A stretch of 64,000 bases of DNA from Catellatospora bangladeshensis (GCF_016862575.1 NZ_BONF01000008.1:1-64000); one strand, 5' to 3'. Positions 52,212-61,281 are shown, counted from the stretch's first letter. The notes: generated by a model from the letters alone, not told the origin. Numbers and translations are program-made.

Positions 52212-55026
52212 GCAGGACGCCGCGACCCCGCCGACCAGCCGAGGGATCGTCGCGGCGGTACGCAGGGAACTGGCCGCGGCGCGGCACGCCGCGCGGTCCA
52301 TGCAGGCAGCAACGGCCGCGGCGCGGGTCGCCGCGGTCACCCAGCTCGACGCGGTACGCCGCTCGGCGCCCAAGCGCCGCGCCGAGCTGGACGCGGCCCG
52401 CGACGCCGCGCTCGCCGACGCGCGGGCGCGCTGGGAACGCGAGGGCGCCAAGCTCACCGCCGCGCTGTCCGGGCTGGCCGAGGCCGCCGCGCCGGGCACC
52501 GCGGGCAGCCCGTGGGCGCAGTGGCGCCCCGGCATGAAGCCCGACCAGCAGGCCGGGCTCGCCCCGGGGCTGCTGCGCATCGGCACGCTGTCGCACGCCG
52601 CCGAACGCACCGTGCCGGCGCTGGTCCCGCTGCTGGACACGGCGCACCTGGCCGTGTCCGGCGACGCCACCGGCACCGCCGACGGGCTGATCGGGGCGGT
52701 GCTGCTGCGCGCGCTGGCCAGCGTGCCGCCCGGCGCGGTGCGGATCAGCGTGTACGACCCGGGCCAGCTCGGCGGCGCGCTCGCCGGGCTCGCCCCGCTG
52801 TCCCCCGCCGGGCTGATCTCCTTCCTCGGGCCGGGCGGTCTCGCGCCGCTGCTGGACGACCTCGCCGAGCAGATCCGGCGGATCAACGAGAACGTGCTCG
52901 GCGGCGTGTACCTGAGCGTCGCCGAGCTGGCCGCCGAGACCGGACGCCGCCCGGAGCCGTGGCGGGTGGCGGTGCTGCTGGCCGACCCGAACGGCGCCGA
53001 GCTGACCAGGGCCGAGCGGGCCCAGCTGGACCGGGTGGCCCGGACCGGCGTCGCGGCGGGCGTACACCTGATCAGCCGCGGCATCGAGCTGACCGGCGAC
53101 GGGGTGGAGACGATCACCGTCCGGTCCGACGGCACCGCCCGGACCAGCCTCACCGGCGAGCTGCCGGTGCGCCTCGACCCGGCCCCGGCGCAGCCGCTGC
53201 TCACCGGCGTCTGCCGGGCCCTGGCCGAGCAGGCCACCGCCGGGCCGCCGCCGGTGCCGTTCGCGGCGCTGCTGCCCGACGAGATCTGGCAGCAGTCCTC
53301 GGCCGACGCGCTGCGCGCGCCCATCGGCGAGGGCACCGACGGGCGGCTGGTCGAGCTGGTGCTCGGCGACGACCCGCCGCACGCCCTGATCGGCGGCCCG
53401 TCCGGCTCCGGCAAGACGAACCTGCTCTACTGCTGGCTGGCCGCGCTGGCCACCCGCTACTCCCCCGGCGAGCTGTCGCTCTACCTGCTCGACTTCAAGG
53501 AGGGCGTGTCGTTCGCCCGGTTCGCGCCGGGCACCCGCGACCCGAGCTGGCTGCCGCACGTCCGCCTGGTCGGGGTGAACGTCAACAGCGACCGCGAGTT
53601 CGGCCTGGCGCTGCTGCGCCATCTCGCCGAGGAGCTGAAGCGCCGGGCCGCCGCGGCCAAGCAGCACGAGGCGGCCAAGCTCGCTGAGCTGCGCGCCGAG
53701 GACCCGGCCGGGAACTGGCCGCGCATCGTCGCCGTCATCGACGAGTTCCAGGTGCTGCTGGGCGCCCGCGACGCGGTCACCACCGAGGCGGTCGACCTGC
53801 TGGAGGACCTGGCCCGCCGGGGCCGCTCGCAGGGCATCCACCTGGTGCTGGCCAGCCAGGACGTGTCCGGCATCGAGGCGCTGTGGGGCCGCTCCGGGCT
53901 CGTCGCGCAGTTCACGCTGCGTATCGCGCTGCCCAAGGCGCGCCGCATCCTGTCCGACGTGAACCTCGCCGCCGAGCTGATCCCCCGCTGCCACGCCGTC
54001 GTCAACGCCGACTCCGGCGTGCCCGCGGCCAACACCATCGTGCGGCTGCCCGACGCGGGCGACCGCGCCACCTGGGTGGGCCTGCAGGAGCAGCTGTGGT
54101 CGGCCCGGCCCGAGGGCGGCGAGCCACCCCGGCTCTTCGACGGCGACGCCCGGCCGCTGTTCCCGCTGCTGCCGCCCCCGCCCGCGCCGGAGCTGCCCGC
54201 CTCGGTCGGCGCGGTGGCGCTGCTCGGCGAGACCATCGACGTCACCGGCCGCCCGGCCACGCTGCGGCTGAACCGCGCCCCGGGGCGCAACCTCGCGGTG
54301 CTCGGCACCCGCGCCGACGAGGCGTGCGCGGTGCTGCTCGCGGCCGGCCACGCGCTGGGCAGCCAGCACGCCCCCGGCACGGCCCGCTTCAGCGTGCTGT
54401 GCCTGGACTCCGACGCGGCCACCGCGGCCAAGTCGCTGCACGCGGCGCTGAGCGCCCGCCACCGCTGCGACTGGCACACCGCCGAAACCGTCACCGCCCT
54501 GCTTGCCGACCTGGCCGCGGAATGCGCCGAGCCCGGCTCGCCAGCCGGAGCGGCTGCGCCGCAGGGCAGTCCCGCGACGGCCGGCGGCTCAGTGCCGCAC
54601 AGCGGCGCCGGGGCGCAGGGCGATGGCCGAGTGCAGGGCGCAGGCGGACGTGATCAGGTGCACTACGTGTTCGGGTTCGCCATGGACGCGGTCGCCGGGC
54701 GGCTCGCCGCCAAGCCGGGGCCGGGGCTGCCCAGCGGCCACGAGCACCTGCGCACCGTGCTGGCCCGGGGGCCGGAACGGCGTACCCACCTGCTCTGCTG
54801 GTGGCGCACGGTGGCGCGGCTGCGCGACGATCTCGGCGGCCCCGGGGCCCGCTTCGACGCGATCGGGGCCTGGGTGGCGCTGGACGTGCACGGACCCGAG
54901 CTGGCGGCGCTCTACCCGCAGCCCGGCGGGCCCGCCTGGCATCCGCGGACCGGCCGGGCACTGCACTTCGACCGCGCCGTGCAGCACAAGGCGCAGATCA
55001 TCATCCCGTACGAGGTGGCGCCGTGA
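52204..55026 (+). CDS. FtsK/SpoIIIE-type ATPase with flanking degenerate ATPase-like domains
   Basis: A 940-residue protein. The N-terminal coiled coil (about 15-95) is followed by an alpha/beta domain (115-290) that looks like an ATPase fold without a P-loop. The active FtsK/SpoIIIE domain has Walker A GGPSGSGKT (397-405) and Walker B VAVIDEFQ (Asp513-Glu514). A third domain from about 665 again lacks the P-loop (GTRADEA in its place) and is interrupted by a Gly/Ala linker near 780-815. Three tandem ATPase-like domains with one active recall EccC of type VII secretion, but no membrane helix is present. GTG at 52204 overlaps the previous gene, and the stop overlaps the next start. Confidence 0.85.
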   Translation: MAEQDAATPPTSRGIVAAVRRELAAARHAARSMQAATAAARVAAVTQLDAVRRSAPKRRAELDAARDAALADARARWEREGAKLTAALSGLAEAAAPGTAGSPWAQWRPGMKPDQQAGLAPGLLRIGTLSHAAERTVPALVPLLDTAHLAVSGDATGTADGLIGAVLLRALASVPPGAVRISVYDPGQLGGALAGLAPLSPAGLISFLGPGGLAPLLDDLAEQIRRINENVLGGVYLSVAELAAETGRRPEPWRVAVLLADPNGAELTRAERAQLDRVARTGVAAGVHLISRGIELTGDGVETITVRSDGTARTSLTGELPVRLDPAPAQPLLTGVCRALAEQATAGPPPVPFAALLPDEIWQQSSADALRAPIGEGTDGRLVELVLGDDPPHALIGGPSGSGKTNLLYCWLAALATRYSPGELSLYLLDFKEGVSFARFAPGTRDPSWLPHVRLVGVNVNSDREFGLALLRHLAEELKRRAAAAKQHEAAKLAELRAEDPAGNWPRIVAVIDEFQVLLGARDAVTTEAVDLLEDLARRGRSQGIHLVLASQDVSGIEALWGRSGLVAQFTLRIALPKARRILSDVNLAAELIPRCHAVVNADSGVPAANTIVRLPDAGDRATWVGLQEQLWSARPEGGEPPRLFDGDARPLFPLLPPPPAPELPASVGAVALLGETIDVTGRPATLRLNRAPGRNLAVLGTRADEACAVLLAAGHALGSQHAPGTARFSVLCLDSDAATAAKSLHAALSARHRCDWHTAETVTALLADLAAECAEPGSPAGAAAPQGSPATAGGSVPHSGAGAQGDGRVQGAGGRDQVHYVFGFAMDAVAGRLAAKPGPGLPSGHEHLRTVLARGPERRTHLLCWWRTVARLRDDLGGPGARFDAIGAWVALDVHGPELAALYPQPGGPAWHPRTGRALHFDRAVQHKAQIIIPYEVAP

Positions 55027-55679
55027 CCACAACGCCCGCGACCCGCTACCGGGCGCTCGTCGCCGACCTGGTCACCGCGTCCCGGCGGCACGAGACCGCG
55101 CTGACCGCCGCCGGCAGCTCCCATGCCGACGGCACCGCGACCATCGACCACGACCTGGTCGCCGCCGACGACGCGGTGATCGCCGCGACGGCGCGGGCCG
55201 CGCACGCCCAGCGGCTGGTCGCGCAGACCGACCTGGCGGCGGGCGCGCTGTGGGACGAGCTGAAGCAGATCCGCGGCCGCCGGGGCCGCCGCCTGGGCCC
55301 GGTGCCCGGACCGGTGCCGCTGGCCGACCAGCCGCCGACGCCGTCCCCCGACCCGATCGCGCTGCTGGAGGCCGCCGCCGCGCGGATCGACCGGGCCCGG
55401 CACGGCGGCGAGAAGCTGCCGCCGCTGATCCTGCCGGCGCTGTTCGCGCTCGGCGCCGCCTGCGCCGCGGTGGTCGCCGTGCTCGCGGTCTTCCTCCAGG
55501 GTCACGGCCCGCTCGGCCTGCTGGCCGGCTGGCTCGCCCTGCTCGGCGCCCCGCTGTCCGGCCTGCTCCCCGCCCGCGAACTGGCCGACCAGCGCTACGG
55601 CGCCCGCCTCGACCCCGGCGCCATCGGCCTGATCATCCTCGCCGGCATGCTCGCCACCGCCACGGTCACCCTCTCCTAA
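55023..55679 (+). CDS. Membrane protein of the FtsK-like operon
   Basis: A 218-residue protein. The helical cytosolic N-terminal half (1-125) has a GRRGRR basic patch and Pro-rich linker; the C-terminal half carries three hydrophobic helices (about 137-162, 168-185 and 200-217). GTG at 55023 shares bases with the ATPase stop codon (GTGA). It may anchor the soluble ATPase to the membrane, taking the role of the transmembrane part present inside EccC or FtsK. The function is inferred from position only. Confidence 0.78.
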   Translation: MTTTPATRYRALVADLVTASRRHETALTAAGSSHADGTATIDHDLVAADDAVIAATARAAHAQRLVAQTDLAAGALWDELKQIRGRRGRRLGPVPGPVPLADQPPTPSPDPIALLEAAAARIDRARHGGEKLPPLILPALFALGAACAAVVAVLAVFLQGHGPLGLLAGWLALLGAPLSGLLPARELADQRYGARLDPGAIGLIILAGMLATATVTLS

Positions 55680-55722
55680 CCCCGCCCCGCCCCGCCGGGC
55701 CGGGCCACGCCGGGCCTCGCTT

Positions 55723-55797
55723 GATCATCCGACTTGCCTGGCAGATGGGCGTATCTTGACGCGCCATTCGCCCATCTGCCTGGCAAGTCGAGCGATC
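55723..55797. repeat. GATC-bounded intergenic palindrome, family 4 (single copy)
   Basis: Twenty-two-base arms (55730-55751 and 55769-55790) pair with one mismatch and are flanked by GATC on both outer sides. It lies between the convergent ends of the FtsK-like operon and meaA, 43 and 10 nt from their stop codons. Confidence 0.85.
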
Positions 55798-55807
55798 TTG
55801 GCAGGGG

Positions 55808-57802
55808 CTACGGCAGGGCGCGGGAGGTGCGGACGACGGTGACCAACTCGGACATGATGTCGGTGAGGGCGAAGTCCTTGGGGGTGAAGACGCGGGCGAC
55901 GCCCGCGGCGCGGAGGACTTCGGCGTCGGGCTCGGGGATGATGCCGCCGACGACGACCGGGAGGTCGGACAGGCCCGCCTCGGCCAGGCCGCGCAGGACG
56001 GCGGGCACCGCGTTGAGGTGCGAGCCGGACAGCACGGACAGACCCACCAGGTCGACGTCCTCCTGCACGGCGGCGGCCACGATCTGCGCGGGCGTCAGCC
56101 GGATGCCCTGGTAGACGACCTCGAACCCGGCGTCGCGGGCGCGTACGGCGATCTGCTCGGCGCCGTTGGAGTGCCCGTCGAGGCCCGGCTTGCCGACCAG
56201 CAGGCGCAGCGCCGGGCGGCCCAGCTCGCGGGCCGTGGCGTGCACTCGCTCGCGGACCTGGGCCAGCGACCCGTCCCCGCCGCCGGAGACGCCGCTGCTC
56301 AGGCCGGTGGGCGCGCGGTACTCGCCGAAGACCTCGCGCAGCACGCCCGCCCACTCGCCGGTGGTGACCCCGGCCCGGACGCACTCCAGGGTGGCAGGCA
56401 TCAGGTTGCGGGTGCCCGCGGCGTCGGCACGCAGCCGGTCGAGGGCCTCGGCGGCGGCCTCGGCGTCTCGCTCGGCCCGCCAGCGCTGCACGGCCTCGAC
56501 GGCGGCCTTCTCCACGGCCGGGTCGACCTGCTCGATCGCCTGCGCCCCGGCCGCGGTGAGCGGGGACGGCTCGGTCTCGGTGAAGCGGTTGACGCCGACG
56601 ATGACGTCCTGCCCGGTCTCGATCCGCTGGCGGCGCTGGGCCAGCGAGGCGACCAGCGCGCTCTTGAGGTGACCGCTCTCCACCGCGGCGACCGCGCCGC
56701 CCAGGTCGAGCACCTCGGCGAGCTGCCGCCGCGCCCCGTCGGCGATCTCGTCCACCAGCGCCTCGACCACATGCGACCCGGCGAACAGGTCGGGGTATTC
56801 CAGCAGGTCCGACTCGTACGCGAGCACCTGCTGCAGCCGCAGCGACCACTGCTGGTCCCAGGGGCGGGGCAGGCCCAGCGCCTCGTTCCAGGCGGGCAGC
56901 TGGACGGCGCGGGCGCGGGCGTCGCGGGACATGGTGACGCCGAGCATCTCCAGCACGATGCGGGCGATGTTGTTCTCCGGCTGCGGCTCGGTCAGCCCCA
57001 GCGAGTTGACCTGCACGCCGTAGCGCAGGCGGCGCTGCCTGGCGTCGGTGACGCCGTACCGCTCACGGGTGATCTCGTCCCAGAGCCGGCTGAAGGCCCG
57101 CATCTTCGCCATCTCCTCGACGAAGCGCACGCCGGAGTTGACGAAGAAGGAGACGCGCTGCACCACGTCGCCCATGCGCTCGGGCGCGACCTGGCCGCCG
57201 TCGCGCACCCGGTCCAGCACGGCGACGGCGGTGGCCAGCGCGAAGCCGACCTCCTGCACGGGCGTCGCCCCGGCCTCCTGGAGGTGGTACGAGCAGATGT
57301 TCACCGGATTCCAGGACGGCGCGTTGGCCACCGTCCAGGCGACCACGTCGGTGGTCAGGCGCAGCGACGGGCCGGGCGGGAAGATGTACGTCCCGCGCGA
57401 CAGGTACTCCTTGATGATGTCGTTCTGCGTGGTCCCGGCCAGCGACTCCGGGGACGCGCCCTGCTCGCCGGCGACGGTGACGTAGAGGGCGAGCAGCCAC
57501 ATCGCCGTGGCGTTGATGGTCATGCTGGTGTTGGCGGCGGCGAGGTCGATGCCGTCGAACAGCTCGCGGGCGTCGCCGAGGTGCGCCACCGGCACGCCGA
57601 CCCGGCCCACCTCGCCCGCGGCGAGCTCGTGGTCGGGGTCGTAGCCGGTCTGCGTGGGCAGGTCGAAGGCGACGGAGAGGCCGGTCTGGCCCTTGGCCAG
57701 GTTCCGCCGGAAGAGCGCGTTGGTCGCGGCCGCGTGCGAGTGGCCGGCGTACGTGCGCATGACCCAGGGGCGATCCCGGTCAGCGAGGCGAGGCTGCTCC
57801 AT
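55808..57802 (-). CDS. meaA: Ethylmalonyl-CoA mutase (MeaA) with C-terminal B12 domain
   Basis: A 664-residue single-chain coenzyme-B12 mutase converting ethylmalonyl-CoA to methylsuccinyl-CoA. The TIM-barrel part opens with WVMRTYAGHS, the MeaA-type form of the substrate loop, and includes SVAFDLPTQTGYD and TTQNDIIKEYL. The cobalamin domain (about 535-660) has GLDGHSNG (Asp-x-His-x-x-Gly), LSVLSG and VVVGGIIP. A methylmalonyl-CoA mutase label is common but is contradicted by the AGHS loop and the presence of ccr. ATG at 57802 has a 16-bp operator copy beginning 10 nt upstream. Confidence 0.92.
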   Translation of the reverse strand: MEQPRLADRDRPWVMRTYAGHSHAAATNALFRRNLAKGQTGLSVAFDLPTQTGYDPDHELAAGEVGRVGVPVAHLGDARELFDGIDLAAANTSMTINATAMWLLALYVTVAGEQGASPESLAGTTQNDIIKEYLSRGTYIFPPGPSLRLTTDVVAWTVANAPSWNPVNICSYHLQEAGATPVQEVGFALATAVAVLDRVRDGGQVAPERMGDVVQRVSFFVNSGVRFVEEMAKMRAFSRLWDEITRERYGVTDARQRRLRYGVQVNSLGLTEPQPENNIARIVLEMLGVTMSRDARARAVQLPAWNEALGLPRPWDQQWSLRLQQVLAYESDLLEYPDLFAGSHVVEALVDEIADGARRQLAEVLDLGGAVAAVESGHLKSALVASLAQRRQRIETGQDVIVGVNRFTETEPSPLTAAGAQAIEQVDPAVEKAAVEAVQRWRAERDAEAAAEALDRLRADAAGTRNLMPATLECVRAGVTTGEWAGVLREVFGEYRAPTGLSSGVSGGGDGSLAQVRERVHATARELGRPALRLLVGKPGLDGHSNGAEQIAVRARDAGFEVVYQGIRLTPAQIVAAAVQEDVDLVGLSVLSGSHLNAVPAVLRGLAEAGLSDLPVVVGGIIPEPDAEVLRAAGVARVFTPKDFALTDIMSELVTVVRTSRALP

Positions 57803-57811
57803 ACGCCGATG

Positions 57812-57827
57812 CTAAGTGAACGTTCAG
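57812..57827. promoter_or_regulatory. Shared 16-bp operator, site vii (meaA)
   Basis: On the minus strand CTGAACGTTCACTTAG, a 13/16 match to the icmA site, containing the perfect palindrome TGAACGTTCA. It lies 10-25 nt upstream of the meaA start, the same spacing as at the duplicated dehydrogenase. Confidence 0.5.
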
Positions 57828-57919
57828 TAACTTGTGCCGGTGAACAATGTCACTGGGTCATGTGTCACCGCCACACACGGCCGAGCGGGGTGCATGCGCG
57901 GCTCGCGTAGGGTGCCGGT

Positions 57920-58780
57920 GTGACTGACGAAGAGCTGGCCATCAGCGTCTCCGGGCTGCGCAAGTCCTATGCGGACAACGTGGCCGTCGCGGGCGTCGAC
58001 CTGGCCGTACGCCGGGGCGAGGTGTTCGCCCTGCTCGGCCCGAACGGCGCGGGCAAGACGACCACGGTCGAGATCCTCGAGGGCTTCCGGCAGCGCGACG
58101 CGGGCGACGTGACGGTGCTCGGCGTCGACCCCGCCAAGGCCGACCAGGACTGGCGCCGCCGCGTCGGCATCGTGCTCCAGGGCACGGGCGAGTTCGACGA
58201 GCTGAAGGTCGGCGAGGTGGTGCGCCACTTCGCCCGCTTCTACCCCAACCCGGCCGACCCCGACGAGGTCATCGCCCGCGTGGGCCTGACCGAGAAGGCC
58301 GGCTCGCGCACGCACACCCTCTCCGGCGGCCAGAAGCGCCGCCTCGACGTGGCGCTCGGCATCGTCAACCAGCCCGAGCTGCTGTTCCTGGACGAGCCGA
58401 CGACCGGCTTCGACCCGGCCGCGCGCCGCGAGTTCTGGGAGCTGATCCGGCAGCTCTCGCACACCGGCACCACGATCCTGCTCACCACGCACTACCTGGA
58501 CGAGGCCGAGGCGCTGGCCGACCGGGTGGGCGTGATCGCGCACGGGGCGATGATCGCCGTGTCCACCCCCGCCGAGCTGGGCGGGCGGCACCTGGCCACC
58601 GCCACGGTGAGCTGGCGCGACGAGAACGGCACCCGCACCGAGGAGACCGACCGCCCCACCGAGGCGGTGCAGCGGCTCGCCGCGTCGTTCGGCGGCGAGG
58701 TGCCCGAGCTGACCGTCACCCGGCCCACGCTGGAGGACGTGTACCTGAAGATGATCGGCGAGACGGGAGAGCAGCCGTGA
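57920..58780 (+). CDS. ABC transporter ATP-binding protein (DrrA-like)
   Basis: A 286-residue ATPase with Walker A GPNGAGKTT, Q-loop VLQGTGEF, signature LSGGQKRRLDVALGI, Walker B LLFLDEPTTGFDP and switch His in TTHYLDEAEAL. A C-terminal extension (about 215-286) includes RPTLEDVYLKM, usual for DrrA-type exporters of drugs or lipids. GTG at 57920 starts the frame. The stop overlaps the permease start (GTGA). It is divergent from meaA. Confidence 0.9.
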   Translation: MTDEELAISVSGLRKSYADNVAVAGVDLAVRRGEVFALLGPNGAGKTTTVEILEGFRQRDAGDVTVLGVDPAKADQDWRRRVGIVLQGTGEFDELKVGEVVRHFARFYPNPADPDEVIARVGLTEKAGSRTHTLSGGQKRRLDVALGIVNQPELLFLDEPTTGFDPAARREFWELIRQLSHTGTTILLTTHYLDEAEALADRVGVIAHGAMIAVSTPAELGGRHLATATVSWRDENGTRTEETDRPTEAVQRLAASFGGEVPELTVTRPTLEDVYLKMIGETGEQP

Positions 58781-59583
58781 GCCTCAACCTGGCCCTGGCC
58801 CAGGGCGGCATCGAGTTCAAGCAGTTCGTGCGGACCCGGGAGTCGCTGGTCTTCACGCTGCTGTTCCCGGTGATGCTGATGTTCATCTTCGGGTCGATCT
58901 TCGGGAACATCATCATCACCCCGCCGGGCGAGATCCCCCAGGTCACACTCTCGCAGTACTTCGTCACCGGCATGATCGCCTCGGGCATCATGGCCACCGG
59001 GTTCCAGAACCTGGCCATCACCATCCCGATCGAGCGGGACCGGGGCGTGCTCAAGCGCTACCGCGGCACGCCCATGCCGAAGTGGGTGTTCTTCGCCGGC
59101 AAGATCCTGTGTGTGGCGGCGCTCGCGCTGATCTCGATCGTGATGCTGCTGGCCGTCGCGGTCGCCTTCTACGACATCCACCTGCCCGACACCGGGCAGA
59201 AGTGGTTCACGTTCTTCTGGGTGAGCGTGCTGGGGCTGATCTCGTGCACGCTGTGCGGCATCGCGTTCTCCGGCGTGGCCAAGACCGGCCGGGCCGGACC
59301 CGCCGTGGTCACCCCGATCGCGCTGATCCTGCAGTTCACCTCCGGCGTGTTCTTCGAGTACAAGGACCTGCCGCACTGGATGCAGCAGTTCGCCGCGCTG
59401 TTCCCGCTCAAGTGGATGTGCCAGGGCCTGCGCAGCGTCTTCCTGCCCGAGTCCTTCGCGTCGCAGGAGGTCGCCGGGTCGTACGAGCTGCCCAGGGTGG
59501 CCCTGGTGCTCGCCGCCTGGTGCGTCGGCGGCCTGATCCTGTGCCTGCTCGGGTTCCGCTGGACGACCAAGCGGGAGGGCTGA
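58777..59583 (+). CDS. ABC-2 permease (DrrB-like)
   Basis: A 268-residue membrane protein with six hydrophobic segments: about 22-45, 60-80, 105-132, 140-165, 170-190 and 240-262. The motif GTPMPKWVFFAGKIL is typical of ABC-2 permeases. It pairs with the preceding ATPase, whose stop codon overlaps its GTG start. Its own stop overlaps the start of the esterase gene, giving a three-gene coupled operon. Substrate unknown. Confidence 0.88.
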   Translation: MSLNLALAQGGIEFKQFVRTRESLVFTLLFPVMLMFIFGSIFGNIIITPPGEIPQVTLSQYFVTGMIASGIMATGFQNLAITIPIERDRGVLKRYRGTPMPKWVFFAGKILCVAALALISIVMLLAVAVAFYDIHLPDTGQKWFTFFWVSVLGLISCTLCGIAFSGVAKTGRAGPAVVTPIALILQFTSGVFFEYKDLPHWMQQFAALFPLKWMCQGLRSVFLPESFASQEVAGSYELPRVALVLAAWCVGGLILCLLGFRWTTKREG

Positions 59584-60383
59584 TGGACCGCCGCCGGGCG
59601 CTGGGGCTCGCCGCCGGGGTGACCGTCGGCGCCGCGGCGCTCGGCGGCGCCCTGCTGTGGAAGTTCGGCGGCCCGGACGACCAGGAGACCGCCGCCGCGC
59701 TCATCCCCGACGCGCCGCTCGGCGACGAGCGGCTGGAGCAGCGCGAGTCCGCCGCGCGGGGGCAGGCGGTCGACTTCTACACCGCGGTGCCCGCCGGGCA
59801 CGGCGACGGGCGCGGGCTGCCCTTGTGCCTGGTGCTGCACGGCGCCTCGGCGACCGCGGCGAGCTTCCCCGGCTTCGGGTTCGGGCGGTTCCTCAGCGAT
59901 GCGGTACGCCGCGGCGTGCCGCCGTTCGTGCTGGCCGGGGCCACCGGCGGGCGGCTGCGCTGGGAGCCGTCCGGTGCGGACGACCCGCAGCGCATGGCGT
60001 ACCAGGAACTGCCCGCATGGTGCGCCGAGCGGGGCTTCGACACCACCCGCGTGGCGCTCTGGGGCTGGTCCATGGGCGGGTACGGGGTGCTGCGGCTGGC
60101 GCAGGAGCAGCCGGGCCGGTTCCGGGCGGTGGCGGCGTTCTCCCCCGCGGTCAGTCAGGGTGACCGGGTGTTCGCCGGGGCGGCCGGGCTGGCCGGGACG
60201 CCCGTCGCGCTGTGGTGCGGCGAGCAGGACGACTTCTACGGCGACGTGCAGGCGCTCGGCGCGGCGATCCCGGGCGCGCGCACGGCGTACGCCGAGGGCG
60301 GCCACACCCGCACGTACTGGAACTCCGTCACCCCGGCCGCCTTCGACTTCCTCGGCCACACCCTCGCCGAGCCCCGCTCCTGA
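59583..60383 (+). CDS. Exported esterase-like alpha/beta hydrolase
   Basis: A 266-residue protein. The N-terminus MDRRRALGLAAG with a hydrophobic stretch to about residue 26 looks like a twin-arginine export signal or membrane anchor. The hydrolase has oxyanion motif LVLHGAS, nucleophile elbow GWSMGGYG, acid Asp in GEQDDFYG and His in EGGHTRTYW. This is close to the esterase D/antigen-85-like group (polyester or acyl hydrolases). ATG at 59583 shares bases with the permease stop codon, so it belongs to the ABC operon and may act on the exported compound. Confidence 0.85.
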   Translation: MDRRRALGLAAGVTVGAAALGGALLWKFGGPDDQETAAALIPDAPLGDERLEQRESAARGQAVDFYTAVPAGHGDGRGLPLCLVLHGASATAASFPGFGFGRFLSDAVRRGVPPFVLAGATGGRLRWEPSGADDPQRMAYQELPAWCAERGFDTTRVALWGWSMGGYGVLRLAQEQPGRFRAVAAFSPAVSQGDRVFAGAAGLAGTPVALWCGEQDDFYGDVQALGAAIPGARTAYAEGGHTRTYWNSVTPAAFDFLGHTLAEPRS

Positions 60384-60385
60384 CA

Positions 60386-60421
60386 GCGTCGGCCCGCCCG
60401 GAGGACCGGACGGGCCGACGC
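60386..60421. terminator. Bidirectional hairpin between convergent genes
   Basis: Perfect 11-bp arms (GCGTCGGCCCG at 60386-60396 and its complement at 60411-60421) with a CCGG/CCGG inner pair. It lies 3 nt after the esterase stop codon and 12 nt before the end of the dehydrogenase gene. Confidence 0.8.
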
Positions 60422-60432
60422 CGGGAGACGGC

Positions 60433-61281
60433 TCAGTACGTGTAGAAGCCCTTGCCCGACTTGCGGCCCAGCTCGCCGGCCGTGACCATGCGCTGCAGCA
60501 GCTCCGGCGGGAAGAACTTCGGGTCGGCGGTGTCGGTGTAGATGTTGCGGGCGGCGTGCGCCAGGATGTCCACGCCGGTCAGGTCGGTGGTGGCCAGCGG
60601 GCCCATCGCGTGGCCGAAGCCCAGCTTGCAGGCGACGTCCAGGTCCTCGGGGCTGACCACGCCGGACTCGACGAGCTTGACCGCCTCGACGACCAGCGCC
60701 GCGATGAGGCGGGTGGTGACGAAGCCGGCGATGTCGCGGTTGACCACGATGCAGGTCTTGCCGATGCCCTCGGCGAACGCGCGCGCGGTGGCCAGCGTCT
60801 CGTCGCTGGTGCGGTGCCCGCGGACCAGCTCGCACAGCTTCATCATCGGCACGGGCGAGAAGAAGTGGGTGCCGACGACCATCTCGGGCCGCTGGGTGGC
60901 GGCGGCGATCTGGGTGATCGGGATGGCCGAGGTGTTGGTGCCGAGCACCGCGTCGGGCTTGCAGATGCGGTCCAGCGCCCGGAACACCTCCTGCTTGATC
61001 TCCAGCTTCTCGAAGACGGCCTCGATGACCACGTCGGCCTCGGCGGCGGCCTCCAGGTCGGTGGTGGTGGTGATGCGGCCCAGGGCGTCCTGGGCGTCCT
61101 GCTCGGTGATGGTGCCCTTGGCGGCGAACCGGCTCAGCGAGGTGCGGATGCCGTCGAGGCCGCGCCCGGTGGCCGCGTCGTCGAGGTCGCGCAGCGTCAC
61201 CTGCCAGCCGGCCTGCGCCGCCACCTGGGCGATGCCGGCGCCCATGAGTCCCGCTCCGATGACCGCGAGCTTCCCTGCCAT
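60433..61281 (-). CDS. 3-hydroxybutyryl-CoA dehydrogenase
   Basis: A 282-residue single-unit enzyme. The NAD loop is GAGLMGAG; LGTNTSAI, HFFSPVPMMKLCEL and NRDIAGFVTTRL give the Ser, His, Glu region. In the last motif, where the family usually has Asn (PGFIVNRL), this protein has Thr (AGFVTTRL), a deviation worth noting. ATG at 61281 has GGGAGG upstream. It is the second 3-hydroxyacyl-CoA dehydrogenase in the window besides the duplicated one at 42248-44041. The shared operator lies 148 nt upstream, nearer to the divergent small membrane gene. Confidence 0.9.
   Translation of the reverse strand: MAGKLAVIGAGLMGAGIAQVAAQAGWQVTLRDLDDAATGRGLDGIRTSLSRFAAKGTITEQDAQDALGRITTTTDLEAAAEADVVIEAVFEKLEIKQEVFRALDRICKPDAVLGTNTSAIPITQIAAATQRPEMVVGTHFFSPVPMMKLCELVRGHRTSDETLATARAFAEGIGKTCIVVNRDIAGFVTTRLIAALVVEAVKLVESGVVSPEDLDVACKLGFGHAMGPLATTDLTGVDILAHAARNIYTDTADPKFFPPELLQRMVTAGELGRKSGKGFYTY

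Noticed and set aside
50878-55679. A complete type VII (ESX) secretion locus
   Set aside because: No EccB, EccD, EccE, mycosin or WxG motif is visible. Only the multi-ATPase layout and the small helical protein are similar.
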